Below the pieces are notes generated by a model. The model ran no database searches, was not told the DNA's origin, and was given only the letters and a program-made list of their open reading frames with translations. Of a stretch of DNA of 64,000 nucleotides, positions 33,926 to 43,461 are shown one piece after another (the first letter of the stretch is position 1; the number at the start of each line of letters is the position of its first letter). The position numbers were made by a program, and so were the translations under genes. This DNA is from Candidatus Limnocylindrales bacterium (lineage in GTDB: Bacteria; Desulfobacterota; Binatia; UBA1149; CAITLU01): NCBI GenBank assembly GCA_035571835.1, contig DATNBU010000017.1, positions 1 through 64,000 of the forward strand. Reading direction: 5' to 3'.

Positions 33926-34935
33926 GTCGTTCCTCCCGAAGTGTCCGACGTATGGATGGTCACCGGGCACGCCGCGCTGCGGTCGGTGGCGAACGCCTCC
34001 AGCGGCGGATCGAAATCCGCGCACGTCGCCAGCGCGAAGTCGCAGCGGTCGCGGAAGCGGCAACCCGACGGCAGCTCGGTCAGGCGCGGAACGTGCCCGC
34101 GAATCGTCTCGAGGCGTGCGCGCGTTCCGCCGAGCCGCGGGAGCGAGCGCAGAAGGCCGCGGGTGTACGGATGCTGCGGCGCGCGGAACACTTCGTCGAC
34201 CGGGCCCTGCTCGACGACACGGCCCGCGTACATCACGAGCACGCGCTCGGCGCGCTCGGCCACCACGCCGAGATCGTGCGTGATCAGCAATAGCGCCATG
34301 CCGAGGCGTTCGCGCAGGCCGTCGAGCAGCTCGAGGATCTGCGCCTGGATCGTCACGTCGAGCGCCGTCGTCGGCTCGTCGGCGATCAGCAGCTCCGGCC
34401 CGCACGAAAGCGCCATCGCGATCATCACGCGCTGGCGCATGCCGCCGCTCAGCTGATGCGGATACTGGCGCGCGCGCGACTCGGCATCGGGAATCTCGAC
34501 GAGGTCGAGCATGCGCACGGCCTCCTTCCACGCTTCGGCGCGCGAAACCCTGCGATGGAGCTCGACCGCCTCGGCGATCTGGAATCCGATCGTCAGCACC
34601 GGATTGAGCGACGTCATCGGCTCCTGGAAGATCATTCCGATGCGTGCGCCGCGTATCTTGCGCATCTCGCTCTCTGCAAGGGTCGCAAGGTCGACGCCGT
34701 CGAGCAGAACCCTGCCGGAATCGATGCGTCCCGCCGGGCCCTGCACCAGACGCATGATCGACAGCGCGGTCACGCTCTTTCCGCAGCCGGATTCACCGAC
34801 CAGCGCGACGGTCTCGCCTTTGCCGACCGTCAGGCTCACGCCGTCGACCGCACGCACGATGCCGTCCATCGTCCGGAACGAGGTCACCAGGTTCTCGACC
34901 TGGAGAAGCGTCGTAGTCCCGTTCAAGATCGTCAC
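33922..34935 (-). CDS. Peptide ABC transporter ATPase, DppD/OppD type
   Basis: 337 residues. Walker [15 protein letters not shown]-loop [11 protein letters not shown], signature [15 protein letters not shown], Walker [14 protein letters not shown]-loop THD, and the C-terminal [17 protein letters not shown] extension. The GTG at 34935 overlaps the dppC stop (GTGA), making coupling likely; a TTG at 34926 is an alternative. Pairs with the DppF-type ATPase to drive di- or oligopeptide import. Confidence 0.95.
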   Translation of the reverse strand: MTILNGTTTLLQVENLVTSFRTMDGIVRAVDGVSLTVGKGETVALVGESGCGKSVTALSIMRLVQGPAGRIDSGRVLLDGVDLATLAESEMRKIRGARIGMIFQEPMTSLNPVLTIGFQIAEAVELHRRVSRAEAWKEAVRMLDLVEIPDAESRARQYPHQLSGGMRQRVMIAMALSCGPELLIADEPTTALDVTIQAQILELLDGLRERLGMALLLITHDLGVVAERAERVLVMYAGRVVEQGPVDEVFRAPQHPYTRGLLRSLPRLGGTRARLETIRGHVPRLTELPSGCRFRDRCDFALATCADFDPPLEAFATDRSAACPVTIHTSDTSGGTT

Positions 34936-35756
34936 CTCGCCTTCAGGCGCGGATCGAGCACGTCGCGCAGGCCTTCGCCGAGAAGGTTGTAGCCGAGAAC
35001 CGTGATGAGGATCGCGAGGCCCGGATAGACCGAAAGCCACCACGCCACGCCGAGCGTCTGCTTGCCTTCTGTCAGGATATTTCCCCAGCTCGCCGTCGGC
35101 GGCTGCACGCCGATACCGAGGAACGACAGCGCGCTCTCGACGAGAATCGCGCCGGCAACGCCGAGTACGGCCGAAACGAAGACCGGCGCCAGCGCGTTCG
35201 GCAACGCGTGGCGTACGATGATGCGCACCGGCGACAAGCCGAGCGCCTCGGCGGCGACCATGAAGTCGCGTTCGCGCAGGCTCATGACTTCGGCGCGCAC
35301 CAGGCGACAGACGCCCATCCACGAGGTCAGGCCGATCACCGCCATGATGTTCCAGATGCTGGCGTCCATGTACGCAATGACCGCGAGGATCAGGAAGAAC
35401 GTCGGGAACGTCAGCATGACGTCGACGAAGCGCATGACGATCGTATCGACTATTCCGCCGAAGAACCCCGCGATAGCGCCAAGCAGCACGCCGATCGCCG
35501 TCGAGATGCCGACGGCCACGAAACCGACCAGCAGCGAGACGCGCGCTCCGAACAGCATCCGGCTGGTGACGTCGCGGCCGAGGCTGTCGGTGCCGAACAG
35601 ATGCGCCGCGCTCGGGGCTTCGAGCACGTGCTTGGCGTCGAAGTCGTACGGATCCCACGGGGCGATCCACGGCGCGGCAACGGCGAGCACGACCAGCACG
35701 ATCACGATGATCGCTCCGGCGACGGCAAGCGGATTGGCAAGAAGACGGCGCAGCAC
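34932..35756 (-). CDS. Peptide ABC transporter permease, DppC/OppC type
   Basis: 274 residues, six transmembrane helices. N-terminal OppC_N segment ([20 protein letters not shown]...APWDPYDFD), [16 protein letters not shown], and the EAA cytoplasmic loop [20 protein letters not shown] that contacts the ATPases. GTG start one base after the dppB stop, which shows tight coupling. Confidence 0.95.
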   Translation of the reverse strand: MLRRLLANPLAVAGAIIVIVLVVLAVAAPWIAPWDPYDFDAKHVLEAPSAAHLFGTDSLGRDVTSRMLFGARVSLLVGFVAVGISTAIGVLLGAIAGFFGGIVDTIVMRFVDVMLTFPTFFLILAVIAYMDASIWNIMAVIGLTSWMGVCRLVRAEVMSLRERDFMVAAEALGLSPVRIIVRHALPNALAPVFVSAVLGVAGAILVESALSFLGIGVQPPTASWGNILTEGKQTLGVAWWLSVYPGLAILITVLGYNLLGEGLRDVLDPRLKAR

Positions 35757-35757
35757 T

Positions 35758-36732
35758 TCAGCGTTTCCTCAGCCGCGGATCGACGGCCACGTAGAGCAGG
35801 TCGGCGGCAAGGTTGCCGAGCAGTGTCAGCACCGCGCCGATCATCAGGATCCCCATCACGACCGGATAGTCGCGCGACATGACCCCGGTAAAGAAGAGCC
35901 TTCCCATCCCGGGAATGCCGAAGATCGTCTCGGAGATCACCGATCCGCCGATCAGGCCCGGGATCGACAGTCCGAGCAGCGTCACGACCGGCATCAGCGC
36001 ATTGCGCAGCGCGTGCCGCCTGAGCACCACCCGTTCCTCGAGGCCCTTGGCGCGAGCGGTCTGCACGTAGTCCTGCCGCAGGACCTCGAGCATGCTCGAA
36101 CGCATGTACCGCGACATCCCGGCAAGGCCCGTCACCGCACCCATCATGACCGGCAGGATCAGGTGTGCGGCGCGATCACCGATTTTTCCGAGCAGCGACA
36201 TCGAGTCGTAGTCGAGCGATGCGAGGCCCGAGATCGGAAGCAGGTTGAGCTGGGCTCCGAACAGCGTCATCGCGAGCAGCGCGACCCAGAAATCGGGGCT
36301 CGCGAATCCGACGAACACCAGCACCGTCGTGATGCGATCACTGGTCGAGTACTGACGTGCGGCCGAATGGATGCCGATCGGAATCGCGATCAACAGGATC
36401 AGCGAAATCTCGAGCACGTTGAGCATCAGCGTGATCGGCAGCGCTTCGACGATCTTGTCGAGCACCGGGCGCCGGTCGCGTGAGAAGGACGTGCCGAAAT
36501 CTCCCTTGACGACTCGGCCGAGCCACAGTCCGTACTGGACGTACAGCGGCTTGTCGAGGCCGTAGTATTTCTCGAGCTGCACCCGGGCTTCGGGACTCGC
36601 TTTCGGGTTGAGGTCCGTCATCAGGTCGACCGGGCTTCCGGGAGCGAGCGCCATCACCATGAACGAAACGAACGAGATCCCGAGCAGAAGCGGGATGAAT
36701 CCGGCAAGACGTTTCGCGAGGTAGCGCAGCAT
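35758..36732 (-). CDS. Peptide ABC transporter permease, DppB/OppB type
   Basis: 324 residues, six transmembrane helices. Typical opening [22 protein letters not shown], periplasmic [20 protein letters not shown], and EAA loop [21 protein letters not shown]. Starts three bases after the stop of the binding-protein gene. With DppC it forms the import channel. Confidence 0.95.
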   Translation of the reverse strand: MLRYLAKRLAGFIPLLLGISFVSFMVMALAPGSPVDLMTDLNPKASPEARVQLEKYYGLDKPLYVQYGLWLGRVVKGDFGTSFSRDRRPVLDKIVEALPITLMLNVLEISLILLIAIPIGIHSAARQYSTSDRITTVLVFVGFASPDFWVALLAMTLFGAQLNLLPISGLASLDYDSMSLLGKIGDRAAHLILPVMMGAVTGLAGMSRYMRSSMLEVLRQDYVQTARAKGLEERVVLRRHALRNALMPVVTLLGLSIPGLIGGSVISETIFGIPGMGRLFFTGVMSRDYPVVMGILMIGAVLTLLGNLAADLLYVAVDPRLRKR

Positions 36733-36735
36733 CGG

Positions 36736-38394
36736 TTACTCGGTGATCACGTACTTCTGCTCGCCCTTCGGGACGTACCAGAACGGGAAGTTCCACGAAA
36801 TTCCGGCCGGCGCCTCCTCGATGCCGTGAATCCTGGCCGCGACGATCGGAGTCGCCTCGGGTACGTAGAGGAACGTGTACGGCTGGTCCTCGTAGAGGAT
36901 CTCCTGCAGCCGATCGTACATGCGTTTGCGCTCGGCGACATCGAACGTCCGGCGACCCTTCTCGAGCAGGTCGTCCACCTCCGGATTGTTGTAGCCCACG
37001 AAATTGAACTTCTTGTAGCCGGTCTGGGACGAATGCCACATCGGGAACTGGTCGGGATCGAGCGACAGGCTCCATCCGAGCACGATGACCTCGAAGCGGC
37101 GCTTGTCGATGAAATCGTTGATGAACGCCGACCACTCGAGCACACGAAGCTGGGCATCGACGCCGATGTCGCGCAGCCTCTTCTGGATCATCGTCGCGGT
37201 CTTCAGACGCTGCTCGTTCTGGTTGGTGAGGATCTTGAACGAAAACGGTTTGCCGTTCTTGTCGAGGATTCCGTCGCCGTCGCTGTCGGTCCAGCCGGCC
37301 TCCGCAAGCAGCGCCCGCGCCTTTGCCGGATCGAACTCGTAGGGCTGGAGCTTCTCGTTCATCCACGCGGTGCCCGGGCGGTACGGCCCTTCGGCGGGCC
37401 GGCCGAGGCCGAACAGTACCGCGTCGACGATCTCCTGCTTGTTGATCGCGTGGCTGAACGCGCGCCGGACGCGCACGTCGGCAAAGCGCTCGTCCGACAG
37501 GTTGTAGCCCATGTACGTGTACGAGTTCGAAACGTATCGGTACTTGCGGAAGTCGCGTGCGAACGCCGGGGTCGACGTCTGGCGGCTGTACTGCAGCGGC
37601 GTCAGGCCCATCTCGTCGATGCCGCCCGAACGCAGCTCGAGGAACTGGGTGCTCTCGTCGGGGATCACGCGATAGACGACGCGCTCGATCCACGGTCTGC
37701 CGCGATAGTAGTCGGGATTCGCGCGCAGCGTGAAAAGCCGGTTGCGTTCCCAGCTCTCGAACCTGTGCGAGCCGAGCCCTACCGGATGCTGCCCGAAATC
37801 GGTCTCGTTGATGTTCTTGCCTTCGAGAAGGTGGCGCGGCAGCACCACCATCGAACCCCACGACTCGAGCGCCGGTGCATAGGGTTTTTCGTACGTGACG
37901 CGGAAGCTGTAATCGTCGAGCAGCTCGAACGTCTGCACCTGCTTGTAGTCTTCGGCGTACGGCGTCAGCGTCGCCGGATCGCGGATCAGGTTGAAACCGA
38001 ATTCGACGTCGCGCGCCGTGAAGGGCTGCCCGTCGGTCCAGTGCACGTCATGGCGAAGATGAAACGTGATCTTCTGCCCGCCGTCTTCGACCTCCCATTT
38101 TTCCGCCAGGCGCGGTTCGAGCCTGCTCAGCGTCTTGTCGTACTCGACCAGCCCGTCGAAGATGTTGCCCGAATACTCATGAGACGCGCTGTCGGAAGCG
38201 AGCATCGGGATGAGCGTCGACGCATCGCCGATGGTACCGAATACGATCGCGTCGCCGCGCGCGGGCGTGGCATCTCCGCTGGCGGGCTGCGCAGCCGGCG
38301 GCGTCGCGGCATTGTCGCCGGCGCCGTCGGACCCGCCGCAGCCGGCCGCAAGCACGAGCGCCAGAACGACGGCGAAGCTGCGCTCAGAACGCAC
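36736..38394 (-). CDS. Peptide-binding lipoprotein, extracellular solute-binding family 5
   Basis: About 552 residues. Lipobox LAAGC, a short Gly/Ala-rich linker, then SBP_bac_5 fold: ASTLIPMLASDSASHEYSGNIFDGLVEYD, WTDGQPFTARDVEFGF and DVRVRRAFSHAINKQEIV are family blocks. GTG start at 38394 with GGGAGG five bases upstream; an ATG six codons earlier is possible. Overlaps the preceding gene by 11 nt. Delivers peptide (or other family-5 ligand such as nickel or heme) to the permeases. Confidence 0.94.
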   Translation of the reverse strand: MRSERSFAVVLALVLAAGCGGSDGAGDNAATPPAAQPASGDATPARGDAIVFGTIGDASTLIPMLASDSASHEYSGNIFDGLVEYDKTLSRLEPRLAEKWEVEDGGQKITFHLRHDVHWTDGQPFTARDVEFGFNLIRDPATLTPYAEDYKQVQTFELLDDYSFRVTYEKPYAPALESWGSMVVLPRHLLEGKNINETDFGQHPVGLGSHRFESWERNRLFTLRANPDYYRGRPWIERVVYRVIPDESTQFLELRSGGIDEMGLTPLQYSRQTSTPAFARDFRKYRYVSNSYTYMGYNLSDERFADVRVRRAFSHAINKQEIVDAVLFGLGRPAEGPYRPGTAWMNEKLQPYEFDPAKARALLAEAGWTDSDGDGILDKNGKPFSFKILTNQNEQRLKTATMIQKRLRDIGVDAQLRVLEWSAFINDFIDKRRFEVIVLGWSLSLDPDQFPMWHSSQTGYKKFNFVGYNNPEVDDLLEKGRRTFDVAERKRMYDRLQEILYEDQPYTFLYVPEATPIVAARIHGIEEAPAGISWNFPFWYVPKGEQKYVITE

Positions 38395-39229
38395 CGCGAC
38401 CTCCCGGGGCATCCACGTTGACGAAGCGCGCGCCGGGCGGATGCTCGATATGGAACGCCTCGTCGGCGACGACGACGTCGCGCTGGATGGACTTGTACAC
38501 GAGCTCGAGATGGCTGCCGTCCTTGAACGACACGTCGATGCTGTGCGCGACGAACACGCCGGAGACGTCGCGATAGTCGTCGTAACGGATTTCGACGTCG
38601 CGGCGCTCGCGGTCGGCCGAGATCTTCACGCTGAGAGGCACCAGGCTGTTCGCCTGCACGACCAGCTCGAGCACGCCGCCGGTTGCGAGACGGCGCTTGA
38701 GAAGCCAGCCGCCCTCGGTCGGTCCGATCGACAGCCAGCGCGATTCGCCGAGATTCGGCGGCAGCCCGCGAAGCACGGCCGACAGCTCGCTGGCGCCGAG
38801 CGCAATGCCGATGAAATGCCGGAAGCTGTCGGGCTGCGCGTGGCCTTCGTAGAAGACGCTCTTGCGGCGGTCGTACGCGGAGACGAGCTTGCCGTCGGTC
38901 GCCACGGTGTAGCTTACGCCGAACGGATTCATCACGTCGATGCGCGCGCTCGATGGCGCGCGCACGACCACGACCTGCGTCGATCGGAAACTCTGCTCCG
39001 GCGAGTGGTAGTCGAGCCGAGCCTGGGCCCGGAACTGCGAGAGCGCCTTGTCGCGCGACTCGAGCACGTCGAGCACGCGGCGGATCGTCGGCGCGTTTCC
39101 GGTCGGAATCGGTGCGGGAGGTCGTCCGGTCGTGGCGGTGCATGCGGACAACGCGGCGAGTGCGATCGCCGATGCCCGTACGATCAGCCGGCGGTAAGCG
39201 TCAGAGGTCCTCACCGCCGAGCGCTGCAT
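38384..39229 (-). CDS. LolA/LolB-superfamily-like lipoprotein (DUF4292-like)
   Basis: 281 residues with a lipoprotein-like signal (ALAALSAC, Cys about 30). The mature region (LDYHSPEQSFRSTQVVVVRAPSSARIDVMNPFG...) has the half-barrel pattern seen in LolA/LolB and DUF4292 lipoproteins. It may bind or move lipids or lipoproteins in the periplasm. Overlaps the TPR gene by 29 nt and the binding-protein gene by 11 nt, so it belongs to the same operon. A GTG at 39214 is an alternative start. Function inferred. Confidence 0.72.
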   Translation of the reverse strand: MQRSAVRTSDAYRRLIVRASAIALAALSACTATTGRPPAPIPTGNAPTIRRVLDVLESRDKALSQFRAQARLDYHSPEQSFRSTQVVVVRAPSSARIDVMNPFGVSYTVATDGKLVSAYDRRKSVFYEGHAQPDSFRHFIGIALGASELSAVLRGLPPNLGESRWLSIGPTEGGWLLKRRLATGGVLELVVQANSLVPLSVKISADRERRDVEIRYDDYRDVSGVFVAHSIDVSFKDGSHLELVYKSIQRDVVVADEAFHIEHPPGARFVNVDAPGGRGAF

Positions 39230-41024
39230 TCGAGCCGTTCCAGCGGCTGCGGATCTCGTGGATCTTCCGTTCGAGCGACCGTCTCTGATCCGGATCCTCG
39301 GTGCGCGCAGCGGCGTCGCGATAGCTGCGGTCGGCGTCCACCTCGCGGCCGACCTTGAGATAGACGTCGCCCAGATGCTCGACGATCACCGGGTCGCTGC
39401 CGCCTTTCTGCGTGGCCTTCTCGAGCTCGCGCACCGACGCCTTGTAGTCCCCGCGCCGGTAGTACACCCACGCCAGGCTGTCGATGATCGCCGCGTTGTC
39501 CGGGTGCATTGCCAGCGCTTTGCGGATCAGGGCGTCGGCCTCGTCGATGTTCTCGCCGCGCTCGGCGTACGTGTAGCCGAGATGATTGAGCGCATCCGCA
39601 TTCTGCGGATTCATCGCGATCACCTTGCGCAGCGTTTCGATCGCCTTGGTCTTGTCGCCGGACTCGTCGTACAGCCAGGCGAGACCGTAAAGGTACGCAT
39701 CGTTGGCGGGGTCGAGCGCAACCAGCTTCTGCGCCGTTGCAATCGCGTCGCCGTAGCGCTTCTGCTCGCGATAGAGCGCGATCAGGCGGCGAAGCGCATC
39801 GACGTTGTCCGGCGCACCGGCGAGCAGCTGCTTCACCGCATCGATGGCCCCGGGAAGATCGTGCTTCTGCTCGAGGATGCTGCTCAGGAACAGGCGCGAA
39901 TCGGTATAGCGCGGTGAGCGCGGAGAGATCGCCGCCATCTCGCGGGCCGTCCCGTCGACGTCGCCGACCTTGTCGTAGGCGAGCGCCAGCCAGTAGCGGA
40001 TCTCGTCTTCGCCGGGCCTCGCGCCGAGCACGATGTGGAAGTCGGTGATCGCGCGCAGGAAATCGTTGTGCTGGAAGTCGATCAGGCCGATCTTCGCGCA
40101 AGTCGCGAGCGGATCCTCGGCGAAATCCACGAGCTTTTCGTACTTCTTGAGCTTGGCCTCGAGGTCGGGATCGTTCTCGCTGAGCACGCCGATCTGTCGC
40201 CTCGCCTGCTCGAGCTGCGGATTGAAGTCGATCGCGCGGTTGAAGCTGTCGGCGGCCTTCTTGTGCAGGCCGAGGCGCTCGTAGACGTACGCGGTATACA
40301 GGTGGAGATCGGCAACCGATGCGCTCAGGCGCGCCGCATGCCGAAGCGAGCGCAGCGAATCCTCGTACTGGTTGGTGGCCGCGAGCTCTTTGCCGAGCCC
40401 GAAGTTGGCAATGAACGATTCCGGGCTGAGCGCGGTCGCTCGCCGCAGCACCTCGACCGCGTGCGCGTGCTCGCCGATGCGGCTGTAGAGCGCACCGAGC
40501 AGCACCAGCGCTTCTTCGTTGTCGGAGTCGAGCTTGAGGACTTCCTGGTAGCCGGCGATCGCGCGCGTGTATTCCTGCAGCGCGATGTCGACGCGCGCAG
40601 CAAACAGCCGCGGCTCGACTTCGCGCGGCTGCAGCGCCATCAGCGCCGCCGCCTGCTCGCGTGCCTTGCGGAGCTCGCCGGCGCGAACGTAGAGCTCGGC
40701 CAGCTCGGCACGAAGCCGCGGGACGTTCGGATCGGCGGCCACCGCTTTTGCCGTCTCACGCGTGGCGGTCTCATAGTCGTTGTCGAAGCGCGCGACGATC
40801 GCCGCAAGAAAATGCCCGCCGGCGCGATCGCGCTCGGTGAGAAGCGGCTTCGCCATGAACTCCGCATCGCCGCCCGCGAGGATGCCACGCGGCTTCGTGG
40901 TCGGATGCGACATCGTCGAACAGCCCGACAGCGCAATAAAAATGGACACGAGCAACAGCGCATGAAGACGGACACAGACGCGCCTGCTTCCCGCGCCGGA
41001 GCGGACGATGCAAAAACTCGACAT
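39201..41024 (-). CDS. Large TPR-repeat lipoprotein
   Basis: 607 residues. Signal with lipobox LSGC (after a long basic n-region), then about 14 tetratricopeptide repeats across the mature protein (e.g. ALVLLGALYSRIGEHAHAVEVL and LNHLGYTYAERGENIDEA). Predicted outer-membrane-anchored scaffold. First gene of the operon that continues with the LolB-like lipoprotein and the peptide importer. Start at 41024 is a choice between several; the lipobox must follow it. Divergent from the membrane protein gene. Confidence 0.85.
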   Translation of the reverse strand: MSSFCIVRSGAGSRRVCVRLHALLLVSIFIALSGCSTMSHPTTKPRGILAGGDAEFMAKPLLTERDRAGGHFLAAIVARFDNDYETATRETAKAVAADPNVPRLRAELAELYVRAGELRKAREQAAALMALQPREVEPRLFAARVDIALQEYTRAIAGYQEVLKLDSDNEEALVLLGALYSRIGEHAHAVEVLRRATALSPESFIANFGLGKELAATNQYEDSLRSLRHAARLSASVADLHLYTAYVYERLGLHKKAADSFNRAIDFNPQLEQARRQIGVLSENDPDLEAKLKKYEKLVDFAEDPLATCAKIGLIDFQHNDFLRAITDFHIVLGARPGEDEIRYWLALAYDKVGDVDGTAREMAAISPRSPRYTDSRLFLSSILEQKHDLPGAIDAVKQLLAGAPDNVDALRRLIALYREQKRYGDAIATAQKLVALDPANDAYLYGLAWLYDESGDKTKAIETLRKVIAMNPQNADALNHLGYTYAERGENIDEADALIRKALAMHPDNAAIIDSLAWVYYRRGDYKASVRELEKATQKGGSDPVIVEHLGDVYLKVGREVDADRSYRDAAARTEDPDQRRSLERKIHEIRSRWNGSNAALGGEDL

Positions 41025-41119
41025 GGGAGGCGCGGAACCTACCATGCGCGTTGCGACGGTAACAATTCGCATCGGCGACGCAGTTGCTCGCGGCGACCCT
41101 CTCGGTTAGGCCTCGCCCC

Positions 41120-41914
41120 GTGTTCCTGCGCTGGCTGCTGACGACGTTCCCGCACGAGATGAGACTTGGATGGGCCATGCTGCGGCCCGACCTTCTCCTG
41201 TGGCTCGCCTTCGCCTGCCTCATCGTTCTCGCGACCATGTCGATTCCGCTCTCCGGCGACGACCCGCTTCCGCTGGTTCCGTTCCTCATCTTCGCCGTCA
41301 CGCGGCTCGTGACCGCCATGCTTCCCGCCATCCTGTTCACGGCCCAGCTCGAAGGGCGCCAGCTGAGCTGGGGTCCGGTGCTGCTGCTGATGGCGCGCAG
41401 GGCCTTGCCGGTCCTCGTTTACGCCACCATTGCCAATGTCCTGGCGGAGCTCGCCGAGCGCGCGATGGCAGCCTCCCTCGGGCAGGCGCTCGGACCCGGC
41501 GCGCCTTCGACGGTGCTCGCGACGATGGCCGGTGTGATCATCTACGTGTCGGTGCTGGTCCATTTCAGCTTTCTTCCGTTCCTCGTGATCCTTCTCGACC
41601 GGCCCAGGCTTCCGCCGGCGCTCTGGCAATGGAACCGGCTGCAGGCAGTCGCGCCGGTCTTCTGGCCGCTTACGGCCAGCTCGCGCATGACGGAAGGTTT
41701 TCGCTGGAGACTCGCGTTCTACATGCTGCTCGGACGTGTGGTACCGAGCGCCGCGATGCTCGTACCGCCGACGGTTCTGCTTCCCGCGCTGGTCCTCGCG
41801 CTGCTCCTGCTGATGACGGTCCAGGCGGTGTTCTTCCTGCACTATCGCACGCGCTGCGAGGAAACCGGCGTTCCGGCGCCCGCGCTGCCGCTCGAACCCG
41901 CGCTCGCGATCTGA
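41120..41914 (+). CDS. Multi-pass membrane protein of unknown function
   Basis: About 264 residues with five or six hydrophobic helices (about 22-48, 53-75, 90-110, 140-162, 205-245) and charged short loops. No family recognised; resembles general DUF membrane proteins of the YckC/RDD style only in outline. GTG at 41120 is chosen; TTG at 41084 and ATG at 41159 are alternatives. Convergent with moaE. Confidence 0.6.
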   Translation: MFLRWLLTTFPHEMRLGWAMLRPDLLLWLAFACLIVLATMSIPLSGDDPLPLVPFLIFAVTRLVTAMLPAILFTAQLEGRQLSWGPVLLLMARRALPVLVYATIANVLAELAERAMAASLGQALGPGAPSTVLATMAGVIIYVSVLVHFSFLPFLVILLDRPRLPPALWQWNRLQAVAPVFWPLTASSRMTEGFRWRLAFYMLLGRVVPSAAMLVPPTVLLPALVLALLLLMTVQAVFFLHYRTRCEETGVPAPALPLEPALAI

Positions 41915-41939
41915 CGTCGCGCCGCAGTCCGCCGCGCGA

Positions 41940-42407
41940 TCAGCCGTGGTGCGAACCCGGCGCGTGCGAATGCGGATGCTCGCCGGTGTGATCGCAGTCG
42001 GCGAGCGAGCCGATCCAGACCTCGCCGCCTTCGAAATGTTCTTTCTTCCAGATCGGAGCGACCAGCTTCAGCGAATCGATGCACGAATGACACGCTTCGA
42101 TCGCATCGCGGCGGTGAGGCGCGGATACCGCGATCGCGACGCTTGCTTCGCCGAGCGGAACGACGCCGACCCGGTGTACGATCGCGACGCGTACGAGCTC
42201 CCACCTGCGCATGGCATCGGCGGCGATTTTTTCGAACTCGAGGACGGCCATCTCCGCGTAGGCCTCGTATTCGAGCTTCAGCACGTTGCGTCCCCGATTG
42301 GTTTCGCGCGTGGTGCCGAGAAACGTCGCGACCGCGCCTGCCGATGGATCCGACACGTGGCGGATCAACGTCATGATCTCGATTGGTCGATCGGTGATTT
42401 CGAACAT
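41940..42407 (-). CDS. moaE: Molybdopterin synthase catalytic subunit MoaE, His-rich C-terminus
   Basis: 155 residues. Transfers sulfur from MoaD thiocarboxylate to precursor Z to make molybdopterin. Family blocks: GAVATFLGTTRETNRGR, YEAYAEMA, HRVGVVPLGEASVAIAV, HRRDAIEAC and the active-site Lys in VAPIWKKEHF. The last 20 residues are unusually His-rich (six His) and could bind metal. AAAGGAAGAG Shine-Dalgarno. Last gene of moaB-moaD-moaE. Confidence 0.95.
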   Translation of the reverse strand: MFEITDRPIEIMTLIRHVSDPSAGAVATFLGTTRETNRGRNVLKLEYEAYAEMAVLEFEKIAADAMRRWELVRVAIVHRVGVVPLGEASVAIAVSAPHRRDAIEACHSCIDSLKLVAPIWKKEHFEGGEVWIGSLADCDHTGEHPHSHAPGSHHG

Positions 42408-42425
42408 CGTCTACTCTTCCTTTAC

Positions 42426-42461
42426 GACGCTGCGCGTGCTGGCGACGCTACGCGTGCTGGC
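42426..42461. repeat. 18-bp tandem repeat at the moaD 3' end
   Basis: GACGCTGCGCGTGCTGGC (42426-42443) and GACGCTACGCGTGCTGGC (42444-42461), one mismatch, followed by a degenerate third copy (CGCGCTACGCGTGCGAC). The moaD stop codon lies inside the second copy, so the end of its C-terminal tail is repeat-derived. Confidence 0.85.
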
Positions 42462-42783
42462 GGCGCGCTACGCGTGCGACGGTCGAACATGGGCTGCACG
42501 CCGCATCGGAGACGCTCTCTGCGGCGTACGCTCGGCCAGATCCGCCCGCAACCGGCGGGATCACCGCGACCTCGTCTCCGTCGGCGAGCACGTGCCCGTC
42601 TCCGACATATTCCCGGTTGACGGCAATGCGCAACGACCCGGCTCCGAGCGCGAGAATGTCGTGGCTGCGCGCGAGATCGGCGACGAGCTCGCCCACCGTG
42701 ATTCCGTCCGCGCAGCTGCGCGTCTCTTCGCGGCGGCCGAGCCGCTCGCGCACGATCCCGAAGTAGCGAAGGCGCAGATTCAC
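42448..42783 (-). CDS. moaD: Molybdopterin synthase sulfur carrier MoaD with 30-residue C-terminal tail
   Basis: 111 residues. The first 81 are a normal MoaD/ubiquitin-like fold (LRLRYFGIVRERLG ... VNREYVG ... LADGDEVAVIPPVAGG). The family ends at Gly-Gly, whose carboxylate is adenylated and thiolated. Here 30 more residues follow Gly81 (SGRAYAAESVSD...RRQHA), two Cys included. As encoded, the protein would need cleavage after Gly-Gly to work. GTG start with GGAG nearby. Lies between moaB and moaE, which supports the call. Confidence 0.88.
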   Translation of the reverse strand: MNLRLRYFGIVRERLGRREETRSCADGITVGELVADLARSHDILALGAGSLRIAVNREYVGDGHVLADGDEVAVIPPVAGGSGRAYAAESVSDAACSPCSTVARVARRQHA

Positions 42784-42817
42784 TGCCGGAGCTCCGCGGC
42801 TGCCGCCTGCGAGAGAA

Positions 42818-43330
42818 TCACGTGGCCGGCCCGCCGGCGCCGGCAAGGCCGACGAGGTGCGGCAGCTGCGGGACGATGAGCTTTTCCATCGCGAGCCGGC
42901 ACGCGGCCGTCGAGCCGGGCATCGAGAAGACCGCCATCTCGCCGCAAAGACCGGCGACGGCTCGCGACAGCATCGCAGCCGAGCCGATCTCCTCGTAGCT
43001 CAGCATGCGAAACAGCTCGCCGAATCCGTCGATGGTCTTGGTCAGCAGCGTGGAGATGGCTTCGAATGTCGTGTCGCGCGCTGCGATGCCGGTGCCGCCG
43101 GTCAGCAGCACGGCGTCGACCAGCCCGCTCGCGGCATGCTGCTCGATCTCGCGGCGAACGAGCGCGGCTTCGTCGCGGACGATCTTCGACGCAACGACGA
43201 CGTGACCTGCCGCTTCCAGCCGCGAGCGGATCTCGTTGCCGGACGTGTCGTTGTCGGGCGTGCGGGTGTCGGACACCGTAACGACTGCACATCGGATCCG
43301 GCGTGCGTCCGCAGCGTGGTGTGCGCCCAT
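42818..43330 (-). CDS. moaB: Molybdenum cofactor biosynthesis protein MoaB/MogA family
   Basis: 170 residues. Adenylylates molybdopterin or aids Mo insertion. Hallmarks: VTVSDTRTPDNDTSGN near the N-terminus, LLTGGTGIAARDTTFEAI (substrate loop) and the C-terminal VFSMPGSTAACRLAMEKLI. GGAGG five bases before the ATG. First gene of the leftward moaB-moaD-moaE operon (34 bp to moaD). moaA and moaC are not in the window. Confidence 0.94.
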   Translation of the reverse strand: MGAHHAADARRIRCAVVTVSDTRTPDNDTSGNEIRSRLEAAGHVVVASKIVRDEAALVRREIEQHAASGLVDAVLLTGGTGIAARDTTFEAISTLLTKTIDGFGELFRMLSYEEIGSAAMLSRAVAGLCGEMAVFSMPGSTAACRLAMEKLIVPQLPHLVGLAGAGGPAT

Positions 43331-43384
43331 GCGTCCTCCATTTCACAGGCACGTTTCGGCGCCAATCCGGTGCTCCGGCTGCGG

Positions 43385-43421
43385 CGCCGGCGGCCGCGCA
43401 CGGATCCGGCGGCCGCCGGCG
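43385..43421. other. 12-bp GC palindrome between moaB and miaB
   Basis: CGCCGGCGGCCG (43385-43396) and CGGCCGCCGGCG (43410-43421) around a 13-nt loop, in the 131-bp divergent gap. May form an RNA hairpin in the miaB leader or a protein site; all-GC sequence makes chance pairing easier here. Confidence 0.4.
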
Positions 43422-43461
43422 GCAGGTTCTCCCCGAAAGTCTTTCCCGCTATACGTCGGCG

